Shown piece after piece: positions 9,274 to 18,002 of a stretch of 64,000 bases of DNA. The stretch spans positions 744,001 through 808,000 of the forward strand of contig CAWIFL010000005.1 in assembly GCA_963835535.1 (NCBI GenBank). The letters run 5' to 3'. A program made the translations under genes and the position numbers. Source of the stretch: Fen-1245 sp963835535. Its GTDB lineage: Bacteria > Gemmatimonadota > Gemmatimonadetes > Gemmatimonadales > JACORV01. Every line of letters starts with the position of its first letter. Position 1 is the first letter of the stretch. The notes under the pieces were generated by a model, which worked only from the letters and a program-made list of their open reading frames with translations, made no database searches and was not told where the DNA came from.

Positions 9274-10192
9274 TCAACGCCCCGTGCGGCGGCCCTCTCC
9301 GATGAGCTCCTCCAGCTCGTCGAGCGAGCGCGGCCAATCGTCCTTGAGCAGCCGCGACAGGCCGCGGTCCGCCAGCAGCTTGCCCGCGGTCTGGCAGCGG
9401 GCGCAGTAGTCGGTCTCGTTGTCGGCGTAGCGGATCCGCTGCACCGGCTCGCCGCACACCGGGCACGGCTGCCGGAACCGCCCGTGCACCGCCATCCCAA
9501 AGCGGAACGCCGTCACCTTCTCCGGCCAGCCGTCGCCCGTCTCGGGCCCGGAGGCGCGCGATCCACTCCCGCAGGGTCGCCTGCGTCGCCGCGTGGAGCC
9601 GCGCCGCCTGCTCGCCGGTCATGCGACCGGTGAGGAGCATCGGCGAGAGCCCGGCGCGATGCAGGATCTCGTCGGAATAGGCGTTCCCGATCCCGCTGAA
9701 CAGCCGCGGATCGGCGAGCGCGCGCTTGACCGTGTGGTTCTCCGAGCGCAGGCGGGCCTCGAAGTCCGCCGCGCCCGCCTCGAGGACCTCGAGGCCGCCG
9801 CGGTCGAACGCCTCCAGCGCCTCCGCGCCCCGCACGAGGTGGAGCGAGGCGCGGCGCGTGGTCCCCGCCTCCGTCAGGACCAGCGTGCCGGAATCGAAGA
9901 CGAAGGCGGCCAGCGTCGAGCGGCGGCCGAGCTTCGCCGCGCCCGTTCGCCACTGCAGCCGGCCCGCGATCATCAGATGGATGACGAGGAACAGGTCCCC
10001 GCCCACGGCGAGGACGATGCGCTTGCCGAGCCTCCGCAGGCCCGTGACGCGCGTCCCGTGACAGGACGCCAGCGGCGGCTCCACGCTCCGGAGCACGAAC
10101 GGGCTGACGATGTCCACGCGCTCCAACGTGCGGCCGAGCACGCGCTTCGAGAGCGCGTCGAGATAGACGGTGATGTCCGGCAGCTCGGGCAC
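9274..10192 (-). CDS. Fpg/Nei-family DNA glycosylase, frameshifted near the C-terminus
   Basis: This is a base-excision-repair glycosylase/AP lyase. The GTG start at 10192 gives an N-terminus (initiator)-PELPD, so the catalytic Pro and Glu directly follow the initiator. The helix-two-turn-helix is seen in KRALADPRLFSGIGNAYSDEIL. The zinc finger at the C-terminus has CPVCG and YCARCQ (9380-9470 region). Between them, at about 9543-9548, the frame slips by one base next to a GGGCCC run: LREWIARLRA continues as ETGDGWPEKVTAFRFG one frame over. The upstream frame instead runs on past the zinc finger without it. Total length (about 306 codons) is normal. Whether it is Fpg (8-oxoG) or Nei-like cannot be decided. 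It lies 8 bp behind the cupin gene. Confidence 0.85.
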
Positions 10193-10200
10193 GGCCCCGC

Positions 10201-10578
10201 TCAGTCGCCCGTAGGCACGATCCCGGCGTTCTCCACCATCAGGATGACGCAGCGCTCGGGGGCGCGGGTCCGGTGCACCACGCCCTTCGGCACGACGAAA
10301 CCCCGGCGCGGTCCGAGCTCCACCGTCCTGCCCTCGAGATCGATGAGGAAACGGCCCTCCACCACGTAGAAGAACTCGTCGTCCTTCGCGTGCTTGTGCC
10401 AGTGGTACTCGCCCTTGAGCACCCCCATCCGCACGACGGAGTCGTTCACCCTGCAGAGCGTCTGGTTGTACCACTGGTCGGTGCAGGCATCCACGAGCGC
10501 CTGCACGTCCACGACCTCCAGGGCCTTGTGGAGGATGTTCAGGTGCGTGGCGTAGGGGTACGGCGTGGCGTCGCCCAT
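10201..10578 (-). CDS. Single-domain cupin protein
   Basis: This 125-residue protein has a classic cupin motif 1 (GEYHWHKHAKDDEFFYVVEG, with two His and one Glu as metal ligands) and motif 2 (VPKGVVHRTRAP, with the third His). It is a small beta-barrel metalloprotein of the DUF/cupin_2 type. The substrate is unknown; relatives include mannose-6-phosphate isomerase-like and dioxygenase-like proteins. It is probably co-transcribed with the glycosylase gene that starts 8 bp downstream, and follows the S4 gene after about 40 bp. Confidence 0.85.
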   Translation of the reverse strand: MGDATPYPYATHLNILHKALEVVDVQALVDACTDQWYNQTLCRVNDSVVRMGVLKGEYHWHKHAKDDEFFYVVEGRFLIDLEGRTVELGPRRGFVVPKGVVHRTRAPERCVILMVENAGIVPTGD

Positions 10579-10618
10579 GACGTGCTCCGTCTTCGGGTGG
10601 ATCCGACCGCCGGCCCGG

Positions 10619-11050
10619 CTACTCGCCCCGCTTGAACTTGAGCAGCGCGCGCCGCTCCTTCTTGCCGGGCTTGCCTTCGCCGTAGCTGAAGGCGTTCGCG
10701 GCGATGCGGTGCTGCTCGGCGAGGTGGAGCCGGCGCGCCTTGCCGTCCGGGTCCTCCTCGTACAGCAGCGCGGCCTGCGCGGCCGGGCCGCGGCGCGCGG
10801 AGAGCGCGCGCACCGTGAGCAGATGCTCGAACGGACCGAGCCGCAGCCGGAGCTGGTCCCCGGGCCGCACCGTCCTGGCGTGCTTGGCCCGCGCGCCGTT
10901 CACCTCGACGCGGCCGCCCGCGATGGCCTCCGCGGCCAGCCCGCGCGTCTTGTAGAAGCGCGCGGCCCACAGCCACTTGTCGAGCCGCACCGGCTCGGGT
11001 GCAGTCGCCTCGCCATCGGAGCGGTCCTGCCGCGACCGCTCCGCGGTCAC
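10619..11050 (-). CDS. Hsp15-like S4-domain RNA-binding protein
   Basis: This 143-residue protein carries an S4 RNA-binding domain at about residues 18-65 (RLDKWLWAARFYKTRGLA...GGRVEVNG). This is the arrangement of Hsp15/HslR, which rescues stalled 50S subunits carrying peptidyl-tRNA. The C-terminus is lysine/arginine rich (KPGKKERRALLKFKRGE), as expected for an RNA binder. The GTG start at 11050 overlaps the stop of the DUF2461 gene by 4 bp (GTGA), indicating translational coupling; this start also places the S4 domain close to the N-terminus. Confidence 0.82.
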   Translation of the reverse strand: MTAERSRQDRSDGEATAPEPVRLDKWLWAARFYKTRGLAAEAIAGGRVEVNGARAKHARTVRPGDQLRLRLGPFEHLLTVRALSARRGPAAQAALLYEEDPDGKARRLHLAEQHRIAANAFSYGEGKPGKKERRALLKFKRGE

Positions 11051-11760
11051 CGGCGCGCCGCGCTCTTCAGGCCGAGCGCGCCGTTGATCCAGCGGACCAG
11101 CGGCAGCATCAGCGCGAAGTCCTGCGCCAGGAGATCGGGGAGCTTCGAGCCCGTCGCCTGGGCGTCGGTGAGCGCGCGCCCCAGCGTGAACGACTTGTAC
11201 CGCAGCCACCGGGCCGCCTTGTGGTCGGGGGCGTAGCCCCGCGGCACGCGCGCCAGCACCGCGTCGTCGTCCAGCCCGCCGAGCCGGCGCTGCACCGCGG
11301 GCGCCAGCACCGTCCGCTCGAACGCGGCGGGCTTCTCCGCCATCGCGTCGCGCAGCTTCGCGAGCGCCTCGCGCGGCGGCATCCAGATCCCGCCCCCCGT
11401 GAAGGAGTCGCCGGGGGCGATCTGGAAGTAGAACCCCCCGCCGCCCCCGTGGCTCTCCTGGCCGACCCGGTGGCTCGCGTCGCGGTGGTAGAACCAGCAC
11501 GCGGCGTGCGTCTTGTACGGCGACTTGTCCTTCGAGAACCGCACGTCCCGGTAGATCCGGAAGACCGAGCGCCTGGGGTCGCCGACCATCTCCGGCGCCA
11601 GGCTCGCCAGCCGCACGTCCATCTCCTCGACCAGGGCCCGCAGGGGGCCCAGGATCTCGGTCTCGTAGTCCGCGCGGTGCGCCTCGAACCAGTCGCGGCG
11701 GTTGTTCCGGGCCAGTCCCCGGAGGAAGGTGAGGCTCCGGGCGGTGAAGAAGGTGGTCAT
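11047..11760 (-). CDS. DUF2461 (TIGR02453) family protein
   Basis: This 237-residue cytoplasmic protein is typical of DUF2461. The N-terminal FFTARSLTFLRGLARNNRRDWFEAHR matches the family's opening, followed by VFRIYRDVRFSKDKSPYKTH and GGGFYFQIAPGDSFTGGGIWMP. No enzymatic activity is established for the family. It is the first gene of a four-gene minus-strand run (DUF2461, S4, cupin, glycosylase). ATG 11760 stands at the family-typical position, and the divergent DUF5916 gene begins 103 bp away. Confidence 0.88.
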   Translation of the reverse strand: MTTFFTARSLTFLRGLARNNRRDWFEAHRADYETEILGPLRALVEEMDVRLASLAPEMVGDPRRSVFRIYRDVRFSKDKSPYKTHAACWFYHRDASHRVGQESHGGGGGFYFQIAPGDSFTGGGIWMPPREALAKLRDAMAEKPAAFERTVLAPAVQRRLGGLDDDAVLARVPRGYAPDHKAARWLRYKSFTLGRALTDAQATGSKLPDLLAQDFALMLPLVRWINGALGLKSAARR

Positions 11761-11863
11761 GCCGCCAGTCTAATTCCGCGCCCCCGCACCGTCTATGGCT
11801 GACACTTTCGGCCGCGCGTCCGCGTAGGGCGGGCAGAGGCAGGGACTTACACCGGGGACGCGT

Positions 11864-14407
11864 ATGATCGGCGCCGCGCTGCTCGTTGCGGTTCTGCTCC
11901 AGGGTCCACAGGTGGCCAGCGCCGCCCGGCGGGACGCGCCGCCGGCCGCCCCCGCGCTTGTCGCCCGCGCCGTGGAGCCGCCGGTGATCGACGGGAAGGA
12001 CAACGACGCGGTCTGGCAGACGGCGCGGGTCATCACCGACTTCCGGGAGTGGAACCCGACCGAGGGCGCGCCGGCGCGGTTCCGCACCGAGGCGAAGCTC
12101 GCCTACGACGCGGCGAACCTGTACGTCTTCATCCGCTGCTTCGATCCGCACCCCGACAGCCTGATCCGGCCGCTGGCGCGCCGCGACAACTTCCCCGGCT
12201 CCGATCGCGTTCTCGTCATCCTCGACGCGTACAACGACCACCGCAGCGGATACGAATTCGGTGTGACGGCCGCGGGGGCGAAGTACGACGCCCAGGTCTC
12301 CGACGGCGGGAACGAGGACGGGGCCTGGGACGGCGTGTGGGACGTGGCGACCCGCGTGGACTCGCTGGGCTGGACCGCGGAGTTCCGCATCCCGCTCTCG
12401 CAGGTGCGGTACGGGCCCCAGCGCGAGCACACCTTCAACTTCGCGATCGACCGCGACATCTACCGGTACAGCGAGCGCGTGAGCTGGCCGCTGTTCCGCC
12501 AGTCGGGCGCGGACCTGATGTCTCAGTTGACGCCGGTGAGCGGGTTCGACGACCTCGAGGCGCCGCGGCGGCTCGAGGCGGCGCCCTACGCGGTGACGAA
12601 GAACGTCTCCCACATCCGGGGCTCGACTTTCGCGCGCGAGCAGGACGTCAGCCTCGGCGCCGACCTCAAGTACCGCGTCGCCACCAACCTCACGCTCGAC
12701 GCCACGATCAACCCGGACTTCGGGCAGGTCGAGGCCGACCCCGCGGTGCTGAACCTGACGTCGTTCGAGACCTTCTTCCCGGAGCAGCGCCCGTTCTTCG
12801 TGGCGGGCCGCGGCGTGTTCAACTTCAACGTCAACTGCAACGACGTGAACTGCAACGGAGAGGGGCTGTTCTACAGCAGGCGCATCGGCCGCGCGCCGGA
12901 GCTGGCGGGCACCTACAGCGACACCACGTCCCCCGCCTTCACCACCATCCTCGGCGCGGGGAAGCTCACCGGGCGCCTCGCGGGCGGGCTGCGGATGGGG
13001 CTCCTCGAGGCCGTCACGGAGAAGACGACGGGCGTGGGCGGCGCCACGATCGAGCCGGCGACCAATTACTCGGTCCTCCGCCTGCAGCAGGACTACCGCG
13101 GTGGCGACGGGACCGTGGGCGCCATGCTGACGTCGGTGAACCGGAGCCTCGACGCGTGGAGCACGCCGTACCTGCACCGCGACGCCTACGTCGGCGCGGT
13201 GGATTTCCGCGACCGGTTCCTGAACAAGACGTACGAGATCTCGGGCTCGCTCGACTGGAGCCACGTGAACGGGAGCGCGCAGGCCATCGCGGCCACCCAG
13301 CAGGACGCCGTGCACAACTTCCAGCGCCCCGACGGAGGGCTCACGCTCGACACCACGCGCACCTTCCTCAACGGCAGGGCGCAGGAGCTGCTGTTCGGCA
13401 AGGTCGCGGGCGCGCACCTCAACTTCCAGACGTCGTACCAGCGCCGGTCGGCCGGCTTCGAGATCAACGACCTCGGCTATCTCCAGCGCGCCGACCAGCA
13501 GAGCTGGAACACGTGGGTCGGCCTCTTCGACCGCCACGTGCGGCGGTTCTACCAGTCGTTCCAGTGGAACTGGAACTGGACCCAGCAGTGGACCGCCGAG
13601 GGACTGCCGCAGGAGCGCGCCGTCAACACCAACGTGCACGTCACCCTGCGCGACAGCTGGGGCGTGAACTTCGGCAGCACCTGGGGCCAGCTCGGCGCCA
13701 CCTACTGCGACGCCTGCGCGCGCGGCGGCCCCGCGGTGCGCCAGGACCCGTACCTGAGCAGCTGGGTCTACATCCAGGGAGACGACCGCAAGCACCTGTG
13801 GGCGAACCTGAGCGTGAACGTCTTCAACGGCGGCGCCGGGCACAGCGAGCAGCTGCAACTGAGCCCCGAGATCGATTTCAAGGTCGGCACGCGGGCCAAC
13901 GGGTCGCTGGCGTACAACTGGTCGCGCAACATCGTGGACTACCAGTGGTACGGGAACTACACGACCGCCGGCGTGACCCACTACACCTTCGCGCACCTGT
14001 CGCAGCGGACGGCCGGCGTGACCGCGCGCTTCGATTACATCCTCACCCGCGACATCACGCTGCAGGTGTACGCGCAGCCGTTCGTCTCCAAGGGCACCTT
14101 CTCGAACGTGCGGGAGCTGTCCGCCACGCCGCGCGCGCCCAGCTACGGCGACCGCTACCAGCCGTACGCGGACACCTCGGTCACGAACCATCCGGGCGGG
14201 TTCAACTTCAAGCAGTTCCGCTCGAACGTCGTCTTCCGGTGGGAGTACCGGCCCGGCTCGACCCTCTTCCTCGTCTGGACGCAGGGGCGCCAGGGCTACC
14301 TCGGCGAGGAGGGCACCTCGTCCTTCGGCGGCGATTTCCGCGACCTGCTGCGGCTCCGGCCGGACAACACCTTCCTGGTCAAGATCGCCTACTGGCTGAA
14401 CCGCTGA
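11864..14407 (+). CDS. DUF5916 protein with N-terminal CBM9-like domain, probably outer-membrane beta-barrel
   Basis: This 847-residue exported protein has a short signal peptide (first 20 residues). A carbohydrate-binding-module-9-like domain follows at about 35-190 (PPVIDGKDNDAVWQ opening, then YVFIRCFDPHPDSL). The rest is DUF5916: NPDFGQVEADPAVLNLTSFETFFPEQRPFF and FYSRRIGRAP are family hallmarks. The C-terminal half alternates hydrophobic and polar residues with many aromatics, consistent with a large beta-barrel. Its function is unknown; in Gemmatimonadota and Bacteroidota such genes are common and thought to handle oligosaccharides or surface ligands. It is followed after 62 bp by the FecR/DUF6600 gene. 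Confidence 0.85.
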   Translation: MIGAALLVAVLLQGPQVASAARRDAPPAAPALVARAVEPPVIDGKDNDAVWQTARVITDFREWNPTEGAPARFRTEAKLAYDAANLYVFIRCFDPHPDSLIRPLARRDNFPGSDRVLVILDAYNDHRSGYEFGVTAAGAKYDAQVSDGGNEDGAWDGVWDVATRVDSLGWTAEFRIPLSQVRYGPQREHTFNFAIDRDIYRYSERVSWPLFRQSGADLMSQLTPVSGFDDLEAPRRLEAAPYAVTKNVSHIRGSTFAREQDVSLGADLKYRVATNLTLDATINPDFGQVEADPAVLNLTSFETFFPEQRPFFVAGRGVFNFNVNCNDVNCNGEGLFYSRRIGRAPELAGTYSDTTSPAFTTILGAGKLTGRLAGGLRMGLLEAVTEKTTGVGGATIEPATNYSVLRLQQDYRGGDGTVGAMLTSVNRSLDAWSTPYLHRDAYVGAVDFRDRFLNKTYEISGSLDWSHVNGSAQAIAATQQDAVHNFQRPDGGLTLDTTRTFLNGRAQELLFGKVAGAHLNFQTSYQRRSAGFEINDLGYLQRADQQSWNTWVGLFDRHVRRFYQSFQWNWNWTQQWTAEGLPQERAVNTNVHVTLRDSWGVNFGSTWGQLGATYCDACARGGPAVRQDPYLSSWVYIQGDDRKHLWANLSVNVFNGGAGHSEQLQLSPEIDFKVGTRANGSLAYNWSRNIVDYQWYGNYTTAGVTHYTFAHLSQRTAGVTARFDYILTRDITLQVYAQPFVSKGTFSNVRELSATPRAPSYGDRYQPYADTSVTNHPGGFNFKQFRSNVVFRWEYRPGSTLFLVWTQGRQGYLGEEGTSSFGGDFRDLLRLRPDNTFLVKIAYWLNR

Positions 14408-14469
14408 GCAGTTCGCCCTCGCGCGCCGGGCACCGTAAGTTGCAGCGTCGCTCCACGAGGGAGTTCACT

Positions 14470-16245
14470 ATGCGACGCGTTCCTTGGATGACCGGCTCGT
14501 TCCTCCCCCTGCTGGCAGGCGCCGTGCTCGCCCAGCAGCCGACCGCTCCGGCGGCCGGCGACCCGCCGGCGCGCGTGGCCCGCGTCAGCTCCATCCTCGG
14601 CACCGTCTCCCTCCAGCCGTCGGGTGACACGGGCTGGACCCTGGCGACGGTGAACTACCCCATGACGGCGGGTGATCGGATCTACACCGACAGTGGTGCG
14701 CGCACGGAGCTGCAGATCGGCCTGGTGACCGCGCGCGCTGACGAGGGCACGGACCTCACCGTGACGAACCTCACCGACCAGCTCGTCCAGCTTGGCCTCA
14801 CGCAGGGGACGTTGGAGGTGAGCATCTACCGCCTCGATCCCGGCGACTCGGTCGAGGTGGATACGCCGCGCGGCGCGCTGGCGCTCCTCGCGCCCGGCGA
14901 TTACCGCATCGACTCCCCGCCGGGAGACCAGGCGATGGTCGTCGCGGTCGGGCACGGCAGCCTCCAGTGGACCGCGGGCGGCGTCGCGCAGGTCGTGCAG
15001 GAGGGGCAGGCGATCCAGGTGACCGGCATCAACCCCATCCAGGTCGCGAGCATCCCGCGCCCGCCCGCGGACGCGTTCGACCAGTGGAGCGCCGAGCGCG
15101 ACCGCAGCCTGTCCGCTTCGCCCTCCGCGCAGTACGTGAGCCGCGATGTCCCGGGCTACGAGGACCTCGACGCCAACGGCTCCTGGAACGTCGAGGCGGA
15201 CTACGGCCCCGTCTGGTATCCGACCGCGGTCCCGGCCGGCTGGGTCCCCTACCGCATCGGCCGCTGGGCTTGGATCGAGCCGTGGGGCTGGACCTGGGTC
15301 GAGCACGAGAGCTGGGGCTATGCGCCGTTCCACTATGGGCGATGGGCGTACGTGGGCACGCGCTGGGGATGGATCCCCGGTCCCGTCGATGTCCGCCCGT
15401 ACTACGCCCCGGCGCTGGTCGTGTTCGTCGGTGGCTCGTCGTTCCAGGCGGGCGTCCAGGCCTGGTTCCCGTTGGGGCCGGGCGAGCCGTACTACCCCTG
15501 GTACCACCATGACGACGCGTATCGCCGTCGCATCAACGTCACGAACATGCGGAACTTCACGGACGTCGCGCACGTCAACGACGTCACCTACATCAACCGG
15601 ATCCAATATCGGAACCGGCCGGTGGGGACGACGGCCGTTGCGACCACGGCGTTCCAGAACGGGCAGCCGGTCGGCCGCCGGGCGATCGCCGTGGACCGCA
15701 ACGCGCTGGGGCGGGCGGCCATCCTCCCGCACCCCATCGCGCTCCCCGCGCGGACCGCCGCTTCGGGCGGGGTACCCTCGCCCGGCGTGCCGAGGACGCG
15801 GCGGCCCGAATGGGTGAATGCTCCGGCGCCGCGGCCCGCGCCTCCGGCGAGCAGGAATCAGCCGCTGGTGGTGCAGCGGAACGTGCCCGCGGCCGGGCCG
15901 ACGCCGGTGCTGATCACACGCCGCACGCCGCCGCCGCAGCAGCCCGCCTTCCACCTGCGGCAACAGGCGATGCAGCCCGATGCAGGAAGACCGCTGGAGC
16001 CGCAGCAGATTCAGAACCTGCAAACCGGCAAGGCCGCCGGACCGCGGCGCGACCCGGAGTATCCGGCGCACGCGATGCCGCCGGCCCAGCGCCCGACGCC
16101 GCCGGCCCAGCGCCCGACGCCGCCGGCCCAGCGCCCGACGCCCGCGGCCCAGCGCCCGACGCCCGCGGCGCAGCCGGCACCCAGCGCCCGACGCACCCCC
16201 GCCGCCCAGCCGGCTCGCGAACCGGCCAAACGCCCGAAACCGTAG
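14470..16245 (+). CDS. FecR-domain / DUF6600 secreted protein with proline-rich tail
   Basis: This 591-residue protein starts with a signal peptide (FLPLLAGAVLAQQP). A FecR-like beta domain covers about residues 40-150 (GDRIYTDSGARTELQIG, then SVEVDTPRGALALLAPGDYRI). Residues about 250-310 carry the Trp-rich DUF6600 repeats (WVPYRIGRWAWIEPWGWTW, then WGYAPFHYGRWAYV). The last 150 residues are Pro/Arg/Ala-rich and disordered, with four exact or near-exact 7-residue repeats. There is no FecA or ECF sigma gene nearby, so a classic iron-sensing role is unlikely. A structural or cell-envelope role is more likely. ATG 14470 precedes a good signal peptide. Confidence 0.8.
   Translation: MRRVPWMTGSFLPLLAGAVLAQQPTAPAAGDPPARVARVSSILGTVSLQPSGDTGWTLATVNYPMTAGDRIYTDSGARTELQIGLVTARADEGTDLTVTNLTDQLVQLGLTQGTLEVSIYRLDPGDSVEVDTPRGALALLAPGDYRIDSPPGDQAMVVAVGHGSLQWTAGGVAQVVQEGQAIQVTGINPIQVASIPRPPADAFDQWSAERDRSLSASPSAQYVSRDVPGYEDLDANGSWNVEADYGPVWYPTAVPAGWVPYRIGRWAWIEPWGWTWVEHESWGYAPFHYGRWAYVGTRWGWIPGPVDVRPYYAPALVVFVGGSSFQAGVQAWFPLGPGEPYYPWYHHDDAYRRRINVTNMRNFTDVAHVNDVTYINRIQYRNRPVGTTAVATTAFQNGQPVGRRAIAVDRNALGRAAILPHPIALPARTAASGGVPSPGVPRTRRPEWVNAPAPRPAPPASRNQPLVVQRNVPAAGPTPVLITRRTPPPQQPAFHLRQQAMQPDAGRPLEPQQIQNLQTGKAAGPRRDPEYPAHAMPPAQRPTPPAQRPTPPAQRPTPAAQRPTPAAQPAPSARRTPAAQPAREPAKRPKP
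16078..16161 (+). repeat. Tandem 21-bp repeat, four units, encoding PPAQRPT
   Basis: There are four consecutive in-frame 21-bp units at 16078, 16099, 16120 and 16141. The first three are identical, and the fourth changes the second codon to Ala. Copy number is likely to vary between strains by slippage. Confidence 0.85.
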
Positions 16246-16266
16246 CCGTGCCGGCCGCGAGGGGAG

Positions 16267-16301
16267 GGCCCCGGACGAGCGCTCGCTCGCCCGGGGCCTT
16301 T
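16267..16301 (+). terminator. Intrinsic terminator after the FecR/DUF6600 gene
   Basis: An 8-bp GC-only stem (16267-16274 with 16291-16298) encloses a loop with its own GAGCGCTC palindrome and is followed by TTT. It lies 21 bp past the stop codon. Confidence 0.6.
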
Positions 16302-16391
16302 CGCGTATCGCCGTATCCCCTGGCGGAACGATCGTTGCGGCGCGTCTTTCCGTGGGCCCGGGAAGAGGGATTGCCCCGGTCGGGGGGAGCG

Positions 16392-17924
16392 ATGGTCCGG
16401 ATCGGCGACGACAGGCGGCTGACGATCTCTGACGTGGTGCGGGTGGCGCGCGGGGGCGAGGCGGTCGAGCTCGCGCCCGCGGCGCTGGAGCGGATCGCGA
16501 CGTGCCGCGCGATGCTCGAGCAGAAGCTCGCGGCCCACGAGACGATGTACGGCGTGAACACCGGCATCGGTGAGCTGTCCGAGGTCGCCCTCGACGACGC
16601 GCAGGTCCGGCGGTTCCAGCGCTACCTCATTTACAACCACGCCGCGGGCATCGGCGAGCCGGCGCCCGTCGAGCACGTGCGGGCCGCGATGCTCTCGCGC
16701 GTGGCGGTGCATGCGCGCGGCTTCTCGGGCTGCCGCCCCGAGATCCCCCTCACCTACGTCGCGCTGCTCAACGCCGGCGTCACCCCGGTCACGTCGGAGA
16801 AGGGGAGCGTCGGGGCCTCGGGCGACCTCGCCCCGATGAGCCAGATCGCGCTCTCGCTGCTGGGCGAGGGCGAGTGCGTCTGGCGCGGCGAGCGGATGCC
16901 GACCGGCCGGGCGATGGAGCGCGCCGGCATCCCCGTGCCGGGGCTGGCGGCGCGCGACGGCCTCGCCGCCATCAACGGCTCGAACGTGATCACCGGGGCC
17001 GGGTGCCTCATCCTCCACGACGTCGAGCGGTGGATCGCGCAGGCGGAGATCGCCGCGGCGCTGAGCCTCGAGGCCCTGCTCGCGAACCTGCGCCCCTACC
17101 AGGCCAAGCTGCACGAGCTGCGCGGATTCCGGGGCGCGATGACCTGCGCGGCCAACCTCCGCCGGCTCATGGACGATTCGGACCTCGCCACCGGGAAGAT
17201 CAGGACCAAGGTGCAGGACGCGTACTCGATGCGATCGACGCCGCAGGTGATCGGCGCGCTGCGGGACACGATGGCCTGGGCCCGCACCCAGCTCGAGATC
17301 GAGCTCAACGGCGTGGCCGACAACCCGATCTTCGTCCCCGACGAGAACCTCGTCCTCACCGGCGCCAACTTCCAGGGCACCCCGGTCTCGCTCCCGCTCG
17401 ACGTCGTGGGCGCGGGCGTCACGATGGTCTGCGTCCTGTCCGAGCGGCGCCTCAACCGCCTCCTCAACCCTGCGCTCTCCGCCGGGCTCCCGGCCTTCCT
17501 GACGAAGGGCGCGGGGATGTTCTCCGGCCACATGCTGTCGCAGTACACGGCCGACATGCTCATCGTGGAGCAGCGGATCCTCTCCACGCCGTCGTTCATC
17601 CAGTCCATTCCTGCGGCGGCCGACCAGGAGGACTTCGTGAGTATGGGCATGAACGGCGTCCTCAAGACCGCGCAGATCCTCAAGAACGCCTGCGGCGTGC
17701 TGGGCATCGAGCTGATCGCGGGCGCCCAGGCGCTGGACTTCCGCTCCTTCCAGGCGGGCCGCGGCACCCGCGCCGCCCACCGGGCCGTCCGGGCGGTGGT
17801 CGCGCACCTCGACGAGGACCGGCCCCTCTTCCCCGACCACAACGCCATGGCCGCCGCCGTGCAGCGCGGCGACCCGCTCGAGGCCGTGGAGCAGGAGGTC
17901 GGCGCCCTCGCGGGCTCCTGGTAG
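16392..17924 (+). CDS. hutH: Histidine ammonia-lyase
   Basis: This 510-residue enzyme deaminates L-histidine to urocanate. Active-site residues fall at or next to the numbering known for Pseudomonas putida HutH: Tyr53 (in MYGVNTG), His83 (YNHAAG), the MIO-forming Ala142-Ser143-Gly144 (SVGASGDLAP), Asn195 (INGSN), and Gln275, Tyr278 and Arg281 (QDAYSMRS, shifted by two). His83 favours histidine over phenylalanine or tyrosine. The residue before it is Asn where HutH usually has Ser, a small oddity. ATG 16392 has a GGGGGGAG Shine-Dalgarno and gives exactly this numbering. No hutU, hutI or hutG is adjacent, so the rest of the histidine pathway must be elsewhere. Confidence 0.9.
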   Translation: MVRIGDDRRLTISDVVRVARGGEAVELAPAALERIATCRAMLEQKLAAHETMYGVNTGIGELSEVALDDAQVRRFQRYLIYNHAAGIGEPAPVEHVRAAMLSRVAVHARGFSGCRPEIPLTYVALLNAGVTPVTSEKGSVGASGDLAPMSQIALSLLGEGECVWRGERMPTGRAMERAGIPVPGLAARDGLAAINGSNVITGAGCLILHDVERWIAQAEIAAALSLEALLANLRPYQAKLHELRGFRGAMTCAANLRRLMDDSDLATGKIRTKVQDAYSMRSTPQVIGALRDTMAWARTQLEIELNGVADNPIFVPDENLVLTGANFQGTPVSLPLDVVGAGVTMVCVLSERRLNRLLNPALSAGLPAFLTKGAGMFSGHMLSQYTADMLIVEQRILSTPSFIQSIPAAADQEDFVSMGMNGVLKTAQILKNACGVLGIELIAGAQALDFRSFQAGRGTRAAHRAVRAVVAHLDEDRPLFPDHNAMAAAVQRGDPLEAVEQEVGALAGSW

Positions 17925-18002
17925 GCTCCGTGTAATGTTGGTGACAGGTAGGTGTCGCTAGAATGCAAGCTCCTCCGTTCCGGCGATCGCCGGGAGGCTG
18001 CT

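Noticed and set aside
10619..14191. A very long minus-strand open frame antisense to the DUF5916 gene.
   Set aside because: It is a shadow frame produced by high GC bias; only its last 143 codons, the Hsp15-like S4 gene, encode a recognisable protein.
16078..16161. The 21-bp tandem repeats as a possible CRISPR or regulatory array.
   Set aside because: They are contiguous, in-frame codons of a proline-rich protein tail without spacers.
14470..16245. FecR-type iron-responsive anti-sigma regulator.
   Set aside because: There is no ECF sigma factor or TonB receptor nearby, and the protein is mostly DUF6600 and a proline-rich tail with a cleavable signal peptide.
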